Source: Candidatus Omnitrophota bacterium (lineage in GTDB: Bacteria > Omnitrophota > Gorgyraeia > 2-02-FULL-51-18). From it: DNA of 64,000 nucleotides. Below the pieces are notes generated by a model, which saw only the letters and a program-made list of their open reading frames with translations, did no database searches and was not told where the DNA came from. Of the stretch, positions 8,717-17,232 are shown in pieces (position 1 is the first letter of the stretch; every line of letters starts with the position of its first letter). Location: NCBI GenBank assembly GCA_022072175.1, contig JAJVIE010000003.1, positions 554,598 through 618,597 of the forward strand. The letters are read 5' to 3'. Position numbers and translations under genes: made by a program.

Positions 8717-10414
8717 ATGTTTAGCGATCCGGTCGTCGGCGACGATTTTTACGGCAGGAAGGATGTCATAGACCTGCTTTATAAGCGCGTCGTCGCTCTC
8801 AAGTCGGGTTACCGCCAGAACATCGCCATCATCGGCCACCAGCAGGTCGGTAAGACCTCGATCCTGCGGCACTTCCTCCACACCTACAACGATCCGCAGG
8901 TCCTTTCCATCTACGTTGAGATCCGCTTCCAGGCGCTGGACTACTTCGTCGATCAGTTCATCCGCGCCCTGCTCTACCGTTTTCTCGTGCAGAAAGGCGT
9001 CGAGGCCGAGGCGACGGCTTCGTTGGACGCGTTGATGCGATCAGCCTCGCCGTACCTCCCCAAGACCTTGTCGCGGATCGGTGAGATCAGCGCCCTGCTC
9101 CGCCAGCGTCAGCCTGAAGAGGCTTATTCCAGATTGTTCGGTCTGACCTCCGTGGTCCGGGAGGAGACCGGCATGAGCTGCGTCGTCATCCTCGATGAGT
9201 TCCACAGGCTCGGCGAGTTCGGCGTCCGCAACGCGTTCTCGGATTTCGGCAAACGCATCATGGTCCAGAAGGACACGATGTACCTGCTGGCGAGCTCGTC
9301 CTACTCCGCCAGCCGCAAGATCCTCGCGGAGAAGCTCGCCCTGCTCTTCGGTAATTTCGAGAGGATCTATCTCGGGCATTTCGACTTCGAGACGTCGGAC
9401 CGCTTCGTCAGCGCCAAGCTGGCTCCGTTGCAGTGCGATGAGGGCCTCCGGAACTATATCGTCGCGTTCACCGACGGCCACCCGTTCTTCCTGGAGACGA
9501 TCGTCAGCCGCTTGAAGGAGGTCGTCCTCTCGCGCGGCGAGACCGCCGTGTCCGCCGCCGCCGTGGCCGAAGCGCTGAGGCGCCTGCTGTTCGAGTCTCA
9601 GGGCGTCCTGCACCAGTATTTCCAGAAGATGATCTCTCCCTGGATGCGCCCGGCGGCCCACGGCAGCCATATCCTCATCCTGATCGCGCTGTCCAAGGGT
9701 CGCAACAAGGTCCGGGACATCGCCCGCGAGGTCCGCAGAGGACAGAGGGAAGTGGTCGCGGCGCTCAGGGAGCTCATGGAGCATGAGCTGATCGAGAAAT
9801 CGGGCGTCTTCTACCGGTTCCACAACAAGATCTTCAGGTTCTGGCTCAAGGAGGTTTGTGAGCGCAAGGAGTTGTCGTTGCTGGGCCTGCCGGGACAGTC
9901 GGAGGACTTCCTTGTCCGCGTGACGGCCCAGATCGGCGAGCATCTCGAGCTTTTGGCGATGGATCCCGCCGAGCGTGTGTACGGCCTCCTCGGGGATTTC
10001 CGCAATGACATGATCGAGCTCGGCGAAAAACGCCGCAAGCTGCCGCATTTCACGGAGATCGTCCGCCCGAAGCGGGAGAGCTCGGTCCTGCGCGGCGGTA
10101 CGGCGCCGATCGTGGCCAAGGGGCACGGGCGCTGTTGGGTTTGCAGTGTCGTGCGGGGGAGGGCGTCGGAACGCGAAGTGCTGGATCTCGTGGAGGGTTC
10201 ACCCGCCGGCCGTTCGGCGGCATCGGCGACGCGTGTGCTGGTGACCCTTGACGGCATGGACGAGAACGCCAAGCTGCTGGCCAAGGAAAAAAAGGTCCTG
10301 ACCCTCGGTCTCTCCCACCTCAATCTTCTGCTGGACCTCTACGGGCGCTCGCCGATCGTGCGTATCGGCGCCGAGCGGCCGGACAGCGTCGGGACGGAGC
10401 GCGTCGGATCTTGA
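8717..10414 (+). CDS. AAA/STAND-type P-loop ATPase
   Basis: 565-residue ATPase like the archaeal-type ATPase family. It opens with a GRKD box (FYGRKDVIDLL), Walker A GHQQVGKTS at about 40-48 and Walker B VVILDEFHRL near 160. A winged-helix-like region follows (KGRNKVRDIAREVRRGQREVVAALREL). The C-terminal third, from about residue 400, is an extra domain I do not recognise. It starts 29 bases after the LytM-like lipoprotein and may work with it, but no substrate can be named. Its stop overlaps the TTG of the HIT gene. Confidence 0.8.
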   Translation: MFSDPVVGDDFYGRKDVIDLLYKRVVALKSGYRQNIAIIGHQQVGKTSILRHFLHTYNDPQVLSIYVEIRFQALDYFVDQFIRALLYRFLVQKGVEAEATASLDALMRSASPYLPKTLSRIGEISALLRQRQPEEAYSRLFGLTSVVREETGMSCVVILDEFHRLGEFGVRNAFSDFGKRIMVQKDTMYLLASSSYSASRKILAEKLALLFGNFERIYLGHFDFETSDRFVSAKLAPLQCDEGLRNYIVAFTDGHPFFLETIVSRLKEVVLSRGETAVSAAAVAEALRRLLFESQGVLHQYFQKMISPWMRPAAHGSHILILIALSKGRNKVRDIAREVRRGQREVVAALRELMEHELIEKSGVFYRFHNKIFRFWLKEVCERKELSLLGLPGQSEDFLVRVTAQIGEHLELLAMDPAERVYGLLGDFRNDMIELGEKRRKLPHFTEIVRPKRESSVLRGGTAPIVAKGHGRCWVCSVVRGRASEREVLDLVEGSPAGRSAASATRVLVTLDGMDENAKLLAKEKKVLTLGLSHLNLLLDLYGRSPIVRIGAERPDSVGTERVGS

Positions 10415-10914
10415 CCGCCGGCCGTCTTTGGGCGCCATGGCGAAGGAAATTCCTGCTCCACCCCAGGCCCAAAGGCTGTATCTTCTGTTCCAAGCCGCGC
10501 TCGCGCGCCGACGGACCCAATCTCATGCTGGTGAGGGGTCGGACGGCGTTCAGCATCCTCAACCTTTACCCCTATAACAACGGTCACCTGATGATCGCGC
10601 CCTACCGTCACGTGGCGCGCATCCAGGAGCTCACCCCGGCCGAGTCCGCCGAGATCTTCCGGATGGCGCAGGAGAGCGTCACGCTCCTGGAGCGGACGCT
10701 CAAGCCGGAAGGGTTCAATCTGGGTTTCAATCTCGGCCGCATCGCCGGCGCCGGCTATGACGGGCACGCGCATCTGCATGTGGTGCCGCGCTGGGGCGGG
10801 GACACCAATTTCATGCCGGTCGTGGCGGGCGACAAGGTCATCTCCGAATCCCTGAGCGAGGTTCGCCGCCGCCTGCTGGCGGCGCGCCGGTCCGCGCGAG
10901 GCCGCCGCCCATGA
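10411..10914 (+). CDS. HIT family hydrolase, AP4A-type
   Basis: 167-residue histidine-triad protein of the Ap4A phosphorylase/FHIT-like branch: WAPWRRKF near the start, CIFC zinc-type pair, PYNNGHLMIAPYRH and the triad HAHLHVVPRW. These enzymes act on dinucleoside polyphosphates or nucleotidyl adducts. The start is TTG 10411 overlapping the previous stop (TTGA); no ATG fits the conserved N-terminus. Its stop overlaps the dGTPase ATG. Confidence 0.9.
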   Translation: MTAGRLWAPWRRKFLLHPRPKGCIFCSKPRSRADGPNLMLVRGRTAFSILNLYPYNNGHLMIAPYRHVARIQELTPAESAEIFRMAQESVTLLERTLKPEGFNLGFNLGRIAGAGYDGHAHLHVVPRWGGDTNFMPVVAGDKVISESLSEVRRRLLAARRSARGRRP

Positions 10915-12083
10915 CGCTCTATCGGGCGGTCCGCCGGGCCGATCTGGAAGCCCAGGAGATGAAGCTGCTTGCCCCCTACGCGGTCAAGAGCCGCCAAAGC
11001 CGCGGCCGCGCTCATGAGGAGCCGGAGCACCCCTACCGCACGGCTTTCCAGCGCGACAGGGATCGCATCATCCACAGCACGGCCTTCCGACGATTGGAGT
11101 ACAAGACGCAGGTCTTCGTCAATCATGAGGGCGACTATTACCGGACGCGCTTGACGCATTCGCTCGAGGCCGCTCAGATCGCCCGGACGATCGCGAAGGT
11201 GCTGAGGCTCAACGTCGACCTCGTCGAGACCATCAGTCTTGCCCACGATCTCGGACACACTCCGTTCGGCCACGCCGGCGAGGATGAGCTTCGCGAGCTG
11301 ATGAAGGACAGCGGGGGGTTCGATCACAATCTTCAGAGCCTGCGAATCGTCGATTTCCTGGAGGAGAGGTACCCGGGCTTCCGGGGTCTCAACCTGACCT
11401 ACGAGTCTCGGATCGGTCTTTTCAAGCACCCCGAACTGGTCGAGGAGGCCGAGAGGAGGGGGATGGGGCCGTTCGAGCGCATCCGTTGTCCGTTCCTGGA
11501 GTCACAGGTCGCGGACCTCGCCGATGAGATCGCCTACGACAATCACGATCTCGATGACGGTCTGGCCTCGGGGCTCATCACCGAGACCCAGCTGTCCAAG
11601 ATCGCGCTCTGGCGGGAGGCCGCGCGCCGCTTCGGGACCCAGCGGACCCTCCATCCGGAGGTCCGGCGCTATCAAGTGATCCGCGGTTTGATCAACATGG
11701 AGGTCTCTGACCTCATCGACCGCTCTCTCAAGAATCTCCGCAAGAGCGGTATCCGCGATGCCCGGGGGGCCACGCGGCTGGATCAATTCCTGATCTCTTT
11801 CACGCCGGAACTGACCGCCAAGAGAGAGGAGCTGAGGGCGTTCCTCAAGACCCAGTTGTACCGGCATTATCGCGTGATCCGCATGACGGACAAAGCGCGT
11901 CGTTTCATCCGGGCGCTCTTCGAGGTCTACCTCGCGCGGCCCGAACAGCTCCCTCCAGGCAGTCAGAAGAGACTTTCGAAGGAAGGCGCTCACCGGGTCA
12001 TCTGTGATTACATCGCCGGGATGACGGACCGGTACGCCCAGGACGAATACAAGAAGTTCTTCGAACCCTACGAGAAGGTATGA
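10911..12083 (+). CDS. dgt: dNTP triphosphohydrolase (dGTPase-like, HD domain)
   Basis: Splits dNTPs into nucleoside and triphosphate. 390 residues. The N-terminal RTAFQRDRDRIIHSTAFRRLEYKTQVF block is the family hallmark. The HD metal site is intact: TRLTHSLEAAQIAR, SLAHDLGHTPFGHAGE and DEIAYDNHDLDD. It overlaps the genes on both sides by four bases (ATGA), so it sits inside a tightly coupled operon. Specificity for dGTP versus other dNTPs is not readable. Confidence 0.93.
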   Translation: MTLYRAVRRADLEAQEMKLLAPYAVKSRQSRGRAHEEPEHPYRTAFQRDRDRIIHSTAFRRLEYKTQVFVNHEGDYYRTRLTHSLEAAQIARTIAKVLRLNVDLVETISLAHDLGHTPFGHAGEDELRELMKDSGGFDHNLQSLRIVDFLEERYPGFRGLNLTYESRIGLFKHPELVEEAERRGMGPFERIRCPFLESQVADLADEIAYDNHDLDDGLASGLITETQLSKIALWREAARRFGTQRTLHPEVRRYQVIRGLINMEVSDLIDRSLKNLRKSGIRDARGATRLDQFLISFTPELTAKREELRAFLKTQLYRHYRVIRMTDKARRFIRALFEVYLARPEQLPPGSQKRLSKEGAHRVICDYIAGMTDRYAQDEYKKFFEPYEKV

Positions 12084-13630
12084 AGGGTCCCGCCCAGCAC
12101 GCCGAAAGAGAGGTCTACGCCGCGCTTGTGAGGCACGAGTGCCTGCGCAAGCTCCGCCTCTGGGTGGATGGGGCGCTCGGGCACCCGATCTGGTGGGTGC
12201 TGCCGCGATCCTCGATCTCCGCCAAATCGCTCGCTCAGCAGCTCCGCGCCTGCCAGGATATCTGGAACGATCCCCGGATACGGAACTTCGCGTACGAGGC
12301 CGCCCTCTCCGGAACGCTGAGACGCCACGCCGGCGAAAAGGAGCCCTTCCTCGCGGAGTCGCAGGGAGGCGTTGCGCACTACATCATCCCGATGCTCGTT
12401 CGCGACAAGGTCGTGGGCTATGTCGGCCTGAGCGAGCTCCGCAAGGACGCGCCCCGGGACGTCCTCAATCACCTGTCTCTGACACTGCGCCTTGTGGCCG
12501 ACAGCTGCGCCAAGACCGAAGAGCTCGGGCGTTTGACGGCGACCATTCGTCCGCGCGCCATCGCGTTGTCGACGGTCCATACGGTCCATCGGATCATCAA
12601 CTCCACGCTCAACCTGGACGAGCTGGTGTCCCGGTTGGCGCATCTGACGGCGCAGGTCCTCAGGGTCCGCCGCTGTTCCATCTATCTGATGGACCGATCC
12701 GACAGGCCGTCGCGCGGCGGAGGCCATAAGAGCCGTGACCGCCAGTGGTTGATCTGCAAGGCGCGTGTCGGGTATGAATCGCCCGTCCGCGACCGCGCCG
12801 CTCGCCTCCCGATCTCCAAGGGTGTCGAAGGCCACGTGGCACGAACGGCCAAGATCTTGTTGCGAAAGGGCTTCATCTGCGCGCCGCTGATCGACGAGGA
12901 TGTGGTCGGTGTGGTGCACGTGGCGGCCAAGAGGGACGGAAAGCCGTTCTCCCATTTCGATCTCGAGATCCTCAACACGCTCTCCGAGGAGGCCGTGATC
13001 GCCATCAAGAACGCCCAGCTGTACGAAGAGCAGAAGAAGGTGACGCTCGGAACGATCCAGTCCCTGGCGGTCATCCTGGGCACACGCGTGCCCAATATGG
13101 CCTCTCCCGACGCCTTCTTGTGGCTGGCGCTCAAGCTCGCCGAGGAACTCGGTCTGCGGGACGAGGAGATCCAAGCCATCCATTATGCGACCCTGCTCAA
13201 GGATACCGCGAAGATCGGCATCCCCGATGAGATCCTCCGCAAACCCGAGAAGCTCACCGGAGAGGAGTACCGGATCCTCAGGGAGCACCCGATCAAAGGC
13301 GCGAAGATCGTGCAGTCCTTCGAGAGCCTCAAACCCGTGGCCCCGATCATCCTCTACTCGCGCGAGAAGTACGACGGCACCGGATATCCCGAGGGTCTCA
13401 AAGGTGACGATATCCCGATCGGAGCGCGCGTGCTGGCGGTGATCAACGCCTTTGAGGCGATCGTGTTCGGCAGACCCTACCGCGGGCAGTCCTCGGTCCA
13501 GGAGGCGCTCGTCGAGATCGGCCGCAACAGCGGCAGTCAGTTCGACCCCAGGGTCGTCGAGACGTTCGTCAGGATCGTCCGCAAAGAGGGCGCTCGACGC
13601 ATCCTGCGGTTGTCCAACGGACATTCGTGA
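12080..13630 (+). CDS. GAF domain protein with degenerate HD-GYP domain
   Basis: 516 residues. An N-terminal region (1-150) resembles a sensory domain, a GAF domain spans about 180-312, and an HD-GYP-like domain spans about 320-500. The HD-GYP signature residues are lost: the HD pair is Lys374-Asp375 (LLKDTAKIGIP), the HHE motif reads YSREKYDGTGYP, and the later DAFDAL motif reads INAFEAI. Only His403 (EHPIKGA) and the GYP tripeptide remain. I infer a c-di-GMP- or ligand-sensing protein without phosphodiesterase activity. It is translationally coupled to dgt (ATGA). Confidence 0.85.
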   Translation: MKGPAQHAEREVYAALVRHECLRKLRLWVDGALGHPIWWVLPRSSISAKSLAQQLRACQDIWNDPRIRNFAYEAALSGTLRRHAGEKEPFLAESQGGVAHYIIPMLVRDKVVGYVGLSELRKDAPRDVLNHLSLTLRLVADSCAKTEELGRLTATIRPRAIALSTVHTVHRIINSTLNLDELVSRLAHLTAQVLRVRRCSIYLMDRSDRPSRGGGHKSRDRQWLICKARVGYESPVRDRAARLPISKGVEGHVARTAKILLRKGFICAPLIDEDVVGVVHVAAKRDGKPFSHFDLEILNTLSEEAVIAIKNAQLYEEQKKVTLGTIQSLAVILGTRVPNMASPDAFLWLALKLAEELGLRDEEIQAIHYATLLKDTAKIGIPDEILRKPEKLTGEEYRILREHPIKGAKIVQSFESLKPVAPIILYSREKYDGTGYPEGLKGDDIPIGARVLAVINAFEAIVFGRPYRGQSSVQEALVEIGRNSGSQFDPRVVETFVRIVRKEGARRILRLSNGHS

Positions 13631-14277
13631 TCACGATCCGCACGGGCGTGTTCTGGGCCGCGGCGTTACTGTTGGGACTGGCCGGAGCTTGCGCGGCGAT
13701 CCTGCTGACGATCGACCTCGACGGGCTGCTCTCATCACGGCTCACTCATCCGGGCATGCGTGTCCAGTGCGTGGACGTCCGGCTCATTTCTCCACGCGAG
13801 CTCCATCTCGGGGCGTTCGAGTGGGAATCGTCCGTGGGGCGCGTGCGGCTCGAGGGCGTGCGCCTGAACGGCAGTATGGCTCGGCTCCTCAGCGGGCACG
13901 GCGGGACCTACAGGATGTCGGCCGCCGGAGGTGAGATCGGGACCGTCCGAACGTCCGCGGCGGGGGTCCGAACGCTGGAGTTGGGCCCGTCCGGCGCGAT
14001 CCTGACCCTCCATGGGGACCGGACCGTCGTGCGTCGCCTGCGTATCTCCGGAGCCCATCCGGCCCACGGGGGGCTGGTCTTCAGGTCCGGTCGACTGACG
14101 GCGGCGCATGCTTCGATCCCGCTCCGCGGACAATTGCGCGACCTTGTTGTCGCGCTTTCGCCGGCCTTGGGAGGCGGTCTCGAGGGACGGTCGCGCTTGC
14201 GGGTCCTTTACGGAACGGGCCGGCTCCGCGTTAGCGGGGACACCCGTCCGCTGATCGATCTGAGCTGGGCCGCGTGA
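13627..14277 (+). CDS. Hypothetical membrane-anchored envelope protein
   Basis: 216 residues. One N-terminal membrane segment (about 7-28) is followed by a periplasmic region rich in short beta-like repeats (VRLEGVRLNGSM, LSGHGGTYRMSAAGGEI). The pattern recalls AsmA/GspN-like beta proteins, but I find no diagnostic motif and do not assign a family. GTG start 13627 overlaps the previous stop, so it ends the dgt operon. Confidence 0.65.
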   Translation: MITIRTGVFWAAALLLGLAGACAAILLTIDLDGLLSSRLTHPGMRVQCVDVRLISPRELHLGAFEWESSVGRVRLEGVRLNGSMARLLSGHGGTYRMSAAGGEIGTVRTSAAGVRTLELGPSGAILTLHGDRTVVRRLRISGAHPAHGGLVFRSGRLTAAHASIPLRGQLRDLVVALSPALGGGLEGRSRLRVLYGTGRLRVSGDTRPLIDLSWAA

Positions 14278-14288
14278 GAGCTTTTGAG

Positions 14289-14317
14289 TTGTCGGTGAAC
14301 GCGGCGGTTGTTATACT
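14289..14317 (+). promoter_or_regulatory. Promoter for the SPOR-domain gene
   Basis: TTGTCG (14289-14294) and TATACT (14312-14317) with a 17-base spacer. The expected start site leaves a short leader containing GAGAGG before ATG 14345. Confidence 0.6.
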
Positions 14318-14344
14318 GTGTCGACTCCTATCGCGTGAGAGGCG

Positions 14345-14920
14345 ATGAAAGAACAGAACCAGGAAAACCAGCCGGACCTTTTCAGTCAGCCCATCCCGGA
14401 CAAGAAGCGTAGCGAGCCTCTTCAGGAGCTCAGGCGTTCTCCGCAACCGATCCTGCTGCACACGACGTTGGAGCAGATCGTGTTCTATGCGATCGTTTTT
14501 GTCCTCTATTCATGCGGGGTATTTTTCTTCGGGGTCCTGAGGGGCAAGTCGATCGATACGGCTCCCGCCCCGCAATCGCTCGGCAGGTCCCCGGCCGTCC
14601 AGAGACCCCAACCGGTCCAGACGCAGACCGTTGCGGTAGACCCGGCTACGGCCCCGGCGGCACCGGTGCCCCCCGCAGTACGATCCCAGACCCCCGATCC
14701 GGCCAAACCGTATACGATCCAGCTTCTTTCGCACCGGCGCAAGGATTACGCCGACCGCGACGCCAGCGCCATACGCAGAGGGGGGATGCCCACCTTCGTG
14801 ATGCGCAAAGGGGACTATTACATCGTCTGCGCGGGCCAGTACGCCTCGAGCGATGAGGCGACAGGGGATCTGCGTATGTTCCGTCAGAAGTACCGGGACT
14901 GTTTCCTGAGGCGCAAATAG
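14345..14920 (+). CDS. SPOR-domain membrane protein
   Basis: 191 residues: a charged cytoplasmic N-terminus, one membrane segment at about 46-68 (IVFYAIVFVLYSCGVFFFGV), a Pro/Ala/Gln-rich periplasmic linker, and a C-terminal SPOR-like domain (KPYTIQLLSHRRKDYADRDA to FRQKYRDCFLRR). SPOR domains bind denuded septal peptidoglycan, so a role at the division site is likely by family. It has its own promoter. Confidence 0.75.
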   Translation: MKEQNQENQPDLFSQPIPDKKRSEPLQELRRSPQPILLHTTLEQIVFYAIVFVLYSCGVFFFGVLRGKSIDTAPAPQSLGRSPAVQRPQPVQTQTVAVDPATAPAAPVPPAVRSQTPDPAKPYTIQLLSHRRKDYADRDASAIRRGGMPTFVMRKGDYYIVCAGQYASSDEATGDLRMFRQKYRDCFLRRK

Positions 14921-14985
14921 CGGGCTGGCGGCCCCGTCGCCCGTTGTGGTAGACTAGTCGCTCTAAAATCCAAGGAGGTCTTGAA

Positions 14986-15267
14986 ATGTCGATCCATTCC
15001 AGTCTGCGCAGTGGTGGTGCCGATCGTCGCCACCGCTCCGTGCTCAAGAGGCACGAGCGCCTTAAAGTCTTGCGGGACAAGAACATCTGGTCGGAAGACA
15101 GGCCGGTTACCGGTCTTCAGAAGGTCAAGATGCAGAAGGTCAAGGTCAAGAAAGAGAAAGCCGCAGCACCCGCCGCCGGGGCAGCAGCTCCCGCAGCCGG
15201 CGCAGCCGCGTCCGCCGGGGCCAAGGCCGCAGCACCCGCCGCCAAGGCAGCCGCTCCCAAGAAATGA
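14986..15267 (+). CDS. Small basic protein (TIGR04137-type) with alanine-rich tail
   Basis: 93 residues. The first 57 match the small basic protein family known from Chlamydiae/Verrucomicrobia: MSIHSSLRSGG, RHRSVLKRHERLKVL and VTGLQKVKMQKVKVKK. The C-terminal part is a low-complexity Ala/Pro/Gly/Lys tail like histone H1 tails. Function is unknown; the charge suggests nucleic-acid or ribosome binding. ATG has a strong AAGGAGG site. Its stop overlaps the next ATG. It is a useful lineage marker. Confidence 0.85.
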   Translation: MSIHSSLRSGGADRRHRSVLKRHERLKVLRDKNIWSEDRPVTGLQKVKMQKVKVKKEKAAAPAAGAAAPAAGAAASAGAKAAAPAAKAAAPKK

Positions 15268-15590
15268 CGCAAGCGTCGCTCGATGACTTCAAGAAGATCG
15301 AGCTTCGCGTCGCCAAGGTCCTCAGCGCCGACGAAGTGCCCGGAGCCGACCGGCTCTGGCGTCTGACCATCGACGCCGGAGAGGGGGCCAAGCAGATCGT
15401 GGCCGGCATCAAGCTGTACTACACCAAGGAATCGCTGGTCGGGCGCAGCATCGTTGTCGTCAACAACCTCCAGCCCGCTGTCATCCGTGGGGTCGAGTCA
15501 AACGGCATGCTGTTGGCGGCCAAGAACGCCGGTGAGCTGACGCTCCTGACCCTCGACAAAGAGCTCCCTCCCGGCAGTATCGTCGGCTGA
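15264..15590 (+). CDS. tRNA-binding OB-fold protein (MetG C-terminal-like)
   Basis: 108-residue stand-alone EMAP-II/CsaA-type tRNA-binding domain, as found at the C-terminus of methionyl-tRNA synthetase: FKKIELRVAKVLSADEVPGADRLWRLTID, KQIVAGI, VVVNNLQPAVIRGVESNGMLLAA. It probably acts as a separate beta-type subunit in tRNA aminoacylation; the synthetase itself is not in the window. It is coupled to the small basic protein upstream and to aroB downstream by stop/start overlaps. Confidence 0.88.
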   Translation: MTQASLDDFKKIELRVAKVLSADEVPGADRLWRLTIDAGEGAKQIVAGIKLYYTKESLVGRSIVVVNNLQPAVIRGVESNGMLLAAKNAGELTLLTLDKELPPGSIVG

Positions 15591-16696
15591 TGAGGACGGT
15601 TCGCGTCCGGTTGGGGGCCCGGTCCTATCCGGTGCTCATCGGCAAGGACGTCCTGGCCTCCGCGGCCAGGCATGCGCTTGCCTCAGGTGTCGATCGCAAG
15701 CGTTGCGTGATCGTCACCCAAAAAGAGATCGCCGCCCTTCACGGCCCGACGCTCGAAGCGTCGCTGGCTCAGGCCGGGATCGAACACACCTCGTTCCTGA
15801 CCCCCTCAGGAGCGGTCTCCGAAACCTCGAAGACCCAGACCGTCCTTTTGAAGCTCATCCGCGCGCTGGCCGACTATGAAAAGGGCTCAGGCTCGGCGTT
15901 CGTGATCGCGCTGGGCGGGGGCGTCATCGGTGACCTGGCGGGATTCGCCGCGTCGATCTATCGCCGCGGGGTGCCTTTCGTGCAGATCCCGACGACTCTT
16001 ACGGCCCAGGTCGACTCGGCGATCGGCGGTAAGAACGGTATCGATCTGCCGGAGGGCAAGAACTTGCTCGGCACGATCTATCAGCCCCGCGTCGTTCTCG
16101 CGGACACCAAGGTCCTGCAGAGCCTTCCGGACCGGCATTGGAGCGACGGGTCGGCCGAGGTGATCAAGTACGGGGTCATCAAAGATATCGAGCTGTTCGC
16201 GTCGCTGGAGCACTTCGGGTTGGAGGGGCTCAAGAGCGATCCCGTGAAACTGGAGAAAGTGATCGCGCGCTGCGCTCAGGTCAAAGCCGACGTTGTGTCG
16301 CGAGATGAGATGGACAAGAGCGGAGAGCGTATGATCCTGAACTTCGGCCACACCGCCGGACACGCGATCGAGGCGGCGGCCGAGTACGGGAGGTATACGC
16401 ACGGTGAAGCTGTCGGTATCGGCATGCTCGTGGCCTGCGATATCGCGCAAGCGGTCGGTGTCCTCAAGGACGCGGGCTTGCCCCGGCGGCTGGAAGCGCT
16501 TCTCGTGAAGTTCCGTCTACCGCTCTACTACAAGGGGCTCGACGTATCGACCATCCTTCGCGCGATGGGTTACGACAAGAAGTTCGTGTCGGGGCGCAAT
16601 CGATTCATCCTGCCGGTCCGTCTGGGCCGCACCGTCATCGTCCGTGACATCCCGCAGGACATCATCGTGCGGGCCCTGCAGCACCGCAAGCGCTGA
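15590..16696 (+). CDS. aroB: 3-dehydroquinate synthase
   Basis: Makes 3-dehydroquinate from DAHP using NAD and zinc. 368 residues. It has the NAD-binding GGGVIGDLAGFAASIYRRGVP, TTLTAQVDSAIGGKNGIDLPEGKN, and the zinc-ligand region LNFGHTAGHAIE. The ATG overlaps the previous TGA by one base. The gene ends five bases before the convergent gspB-like gene with no obvious terminator. Confidence 0.97.
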   Translation: MRTVRVRLGARSYPVLIGKDVLASAARHALASGVDRKRCVIVTQKEIAALHGPTLEASLAQAGIEHTSFLTPSGAVSETSKTQTVLLKLIRALADYEKGSGSAFVIALGGGVIGDLAGFAASIYRRGVPFVQIPTTLTAQVDSAIGGKNGIDLPEGKNLLGTIYQPRVVLADTKVLQSLPDRHWSDGSAEVIKYGVIKDIELFASLEHFGLEGLKSDPVKLEKVIARCAQVKADVVSRDEMDKSGERMILNFGHTAGHAIEAAAEYGRYTHGEAVGIGMLVACDIAQAVGVLKDAGLPRRLEALLVKFRLPLYYKGLDVSTILRAMGYDKKFVSGRNRFILPVRLGRTVIVRDIPQDIIVRALQHRKR

Positions 16697-16701
16697 TCCG
16701 A

Positions 16702-17232
16702 TCAGATCCGGTCTCCGACGGCCAGGATCACGCGCTCACCGTTACGGTCCAGCACGACCTCCTCGCGATCGATCCCGAGCACCCGTAGGTCCCCAAGAGC
16801 ATCGCCGACGCGGTAGACCTCGCCGTTGATCAGGCAGTAGGACGTTGCGCCGTCCGCACCGTGAACGATGCCGCTGAGCGAGAGCCCGGGTCGGTTGACG
16901 GTCGGGGCGGGTGCCGGCTTGGGTAGGAACGACGCCGGTAGAGGCAGCTCTTCGACGGCGAACTGACCCAGCCGATTGGACGAGGCTTGAGTCGTCACGG
17001 CGGTCGCGGTCGGGCTGGCGGGCGCTCCGCTCCGTTGGGTCAACATCGGGGCGACGATCGGGCCTGTGATCAAGAGCGCGAAGAGCACCAGGAACACCGG
17101 CACCAGAGCAGAGGAGGAGCGTTTGCGCGGCGCGCCCTGGACCTCGGGGCCGAGCCGGTGCTGCTGAGGAGCTTCGGCGGCGCGGTCCTGCGAGGTGTTG
17201 GCTTTTTTCAAGGCTTCATGCACGAGACTCAT
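16702..17232 (-). CDS. gspB: GspB-like general secretion pathway protein
   Basis: 176 residues with the layout of GspB/T2SSB: short cytoplasmic segment (SLVHEALKKANTSQ), one membrane span at about 40-62, a Pro-rich linker, and a periplasmic C-terminal domain (LSLSGIVHGADGATSYCLINGEVYRVGDALG to VILAVGDRI). GspB works with the GspA ATPase in placing the type II secretin in the outer membrane. It overlaps gspA by 17 bases. No other type II secretion genes are present here. Confidence 0.82.
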   Translation of the reverse strand: MSLVHEALKKANTSQDRAAEAPQQHRLGPEVQGAPRKRSSSALVPVFLVLFALLITGPIVAPMLTQRSGAPASPTATAVTTQASSNRLGQFAVEELPLPASFLPKPAPAPTVNRPGLSLSGIVHGADGATSYCLINGEVYRVGDALGDLRVLGIDREEVVLDRNGERVILAVGDRI

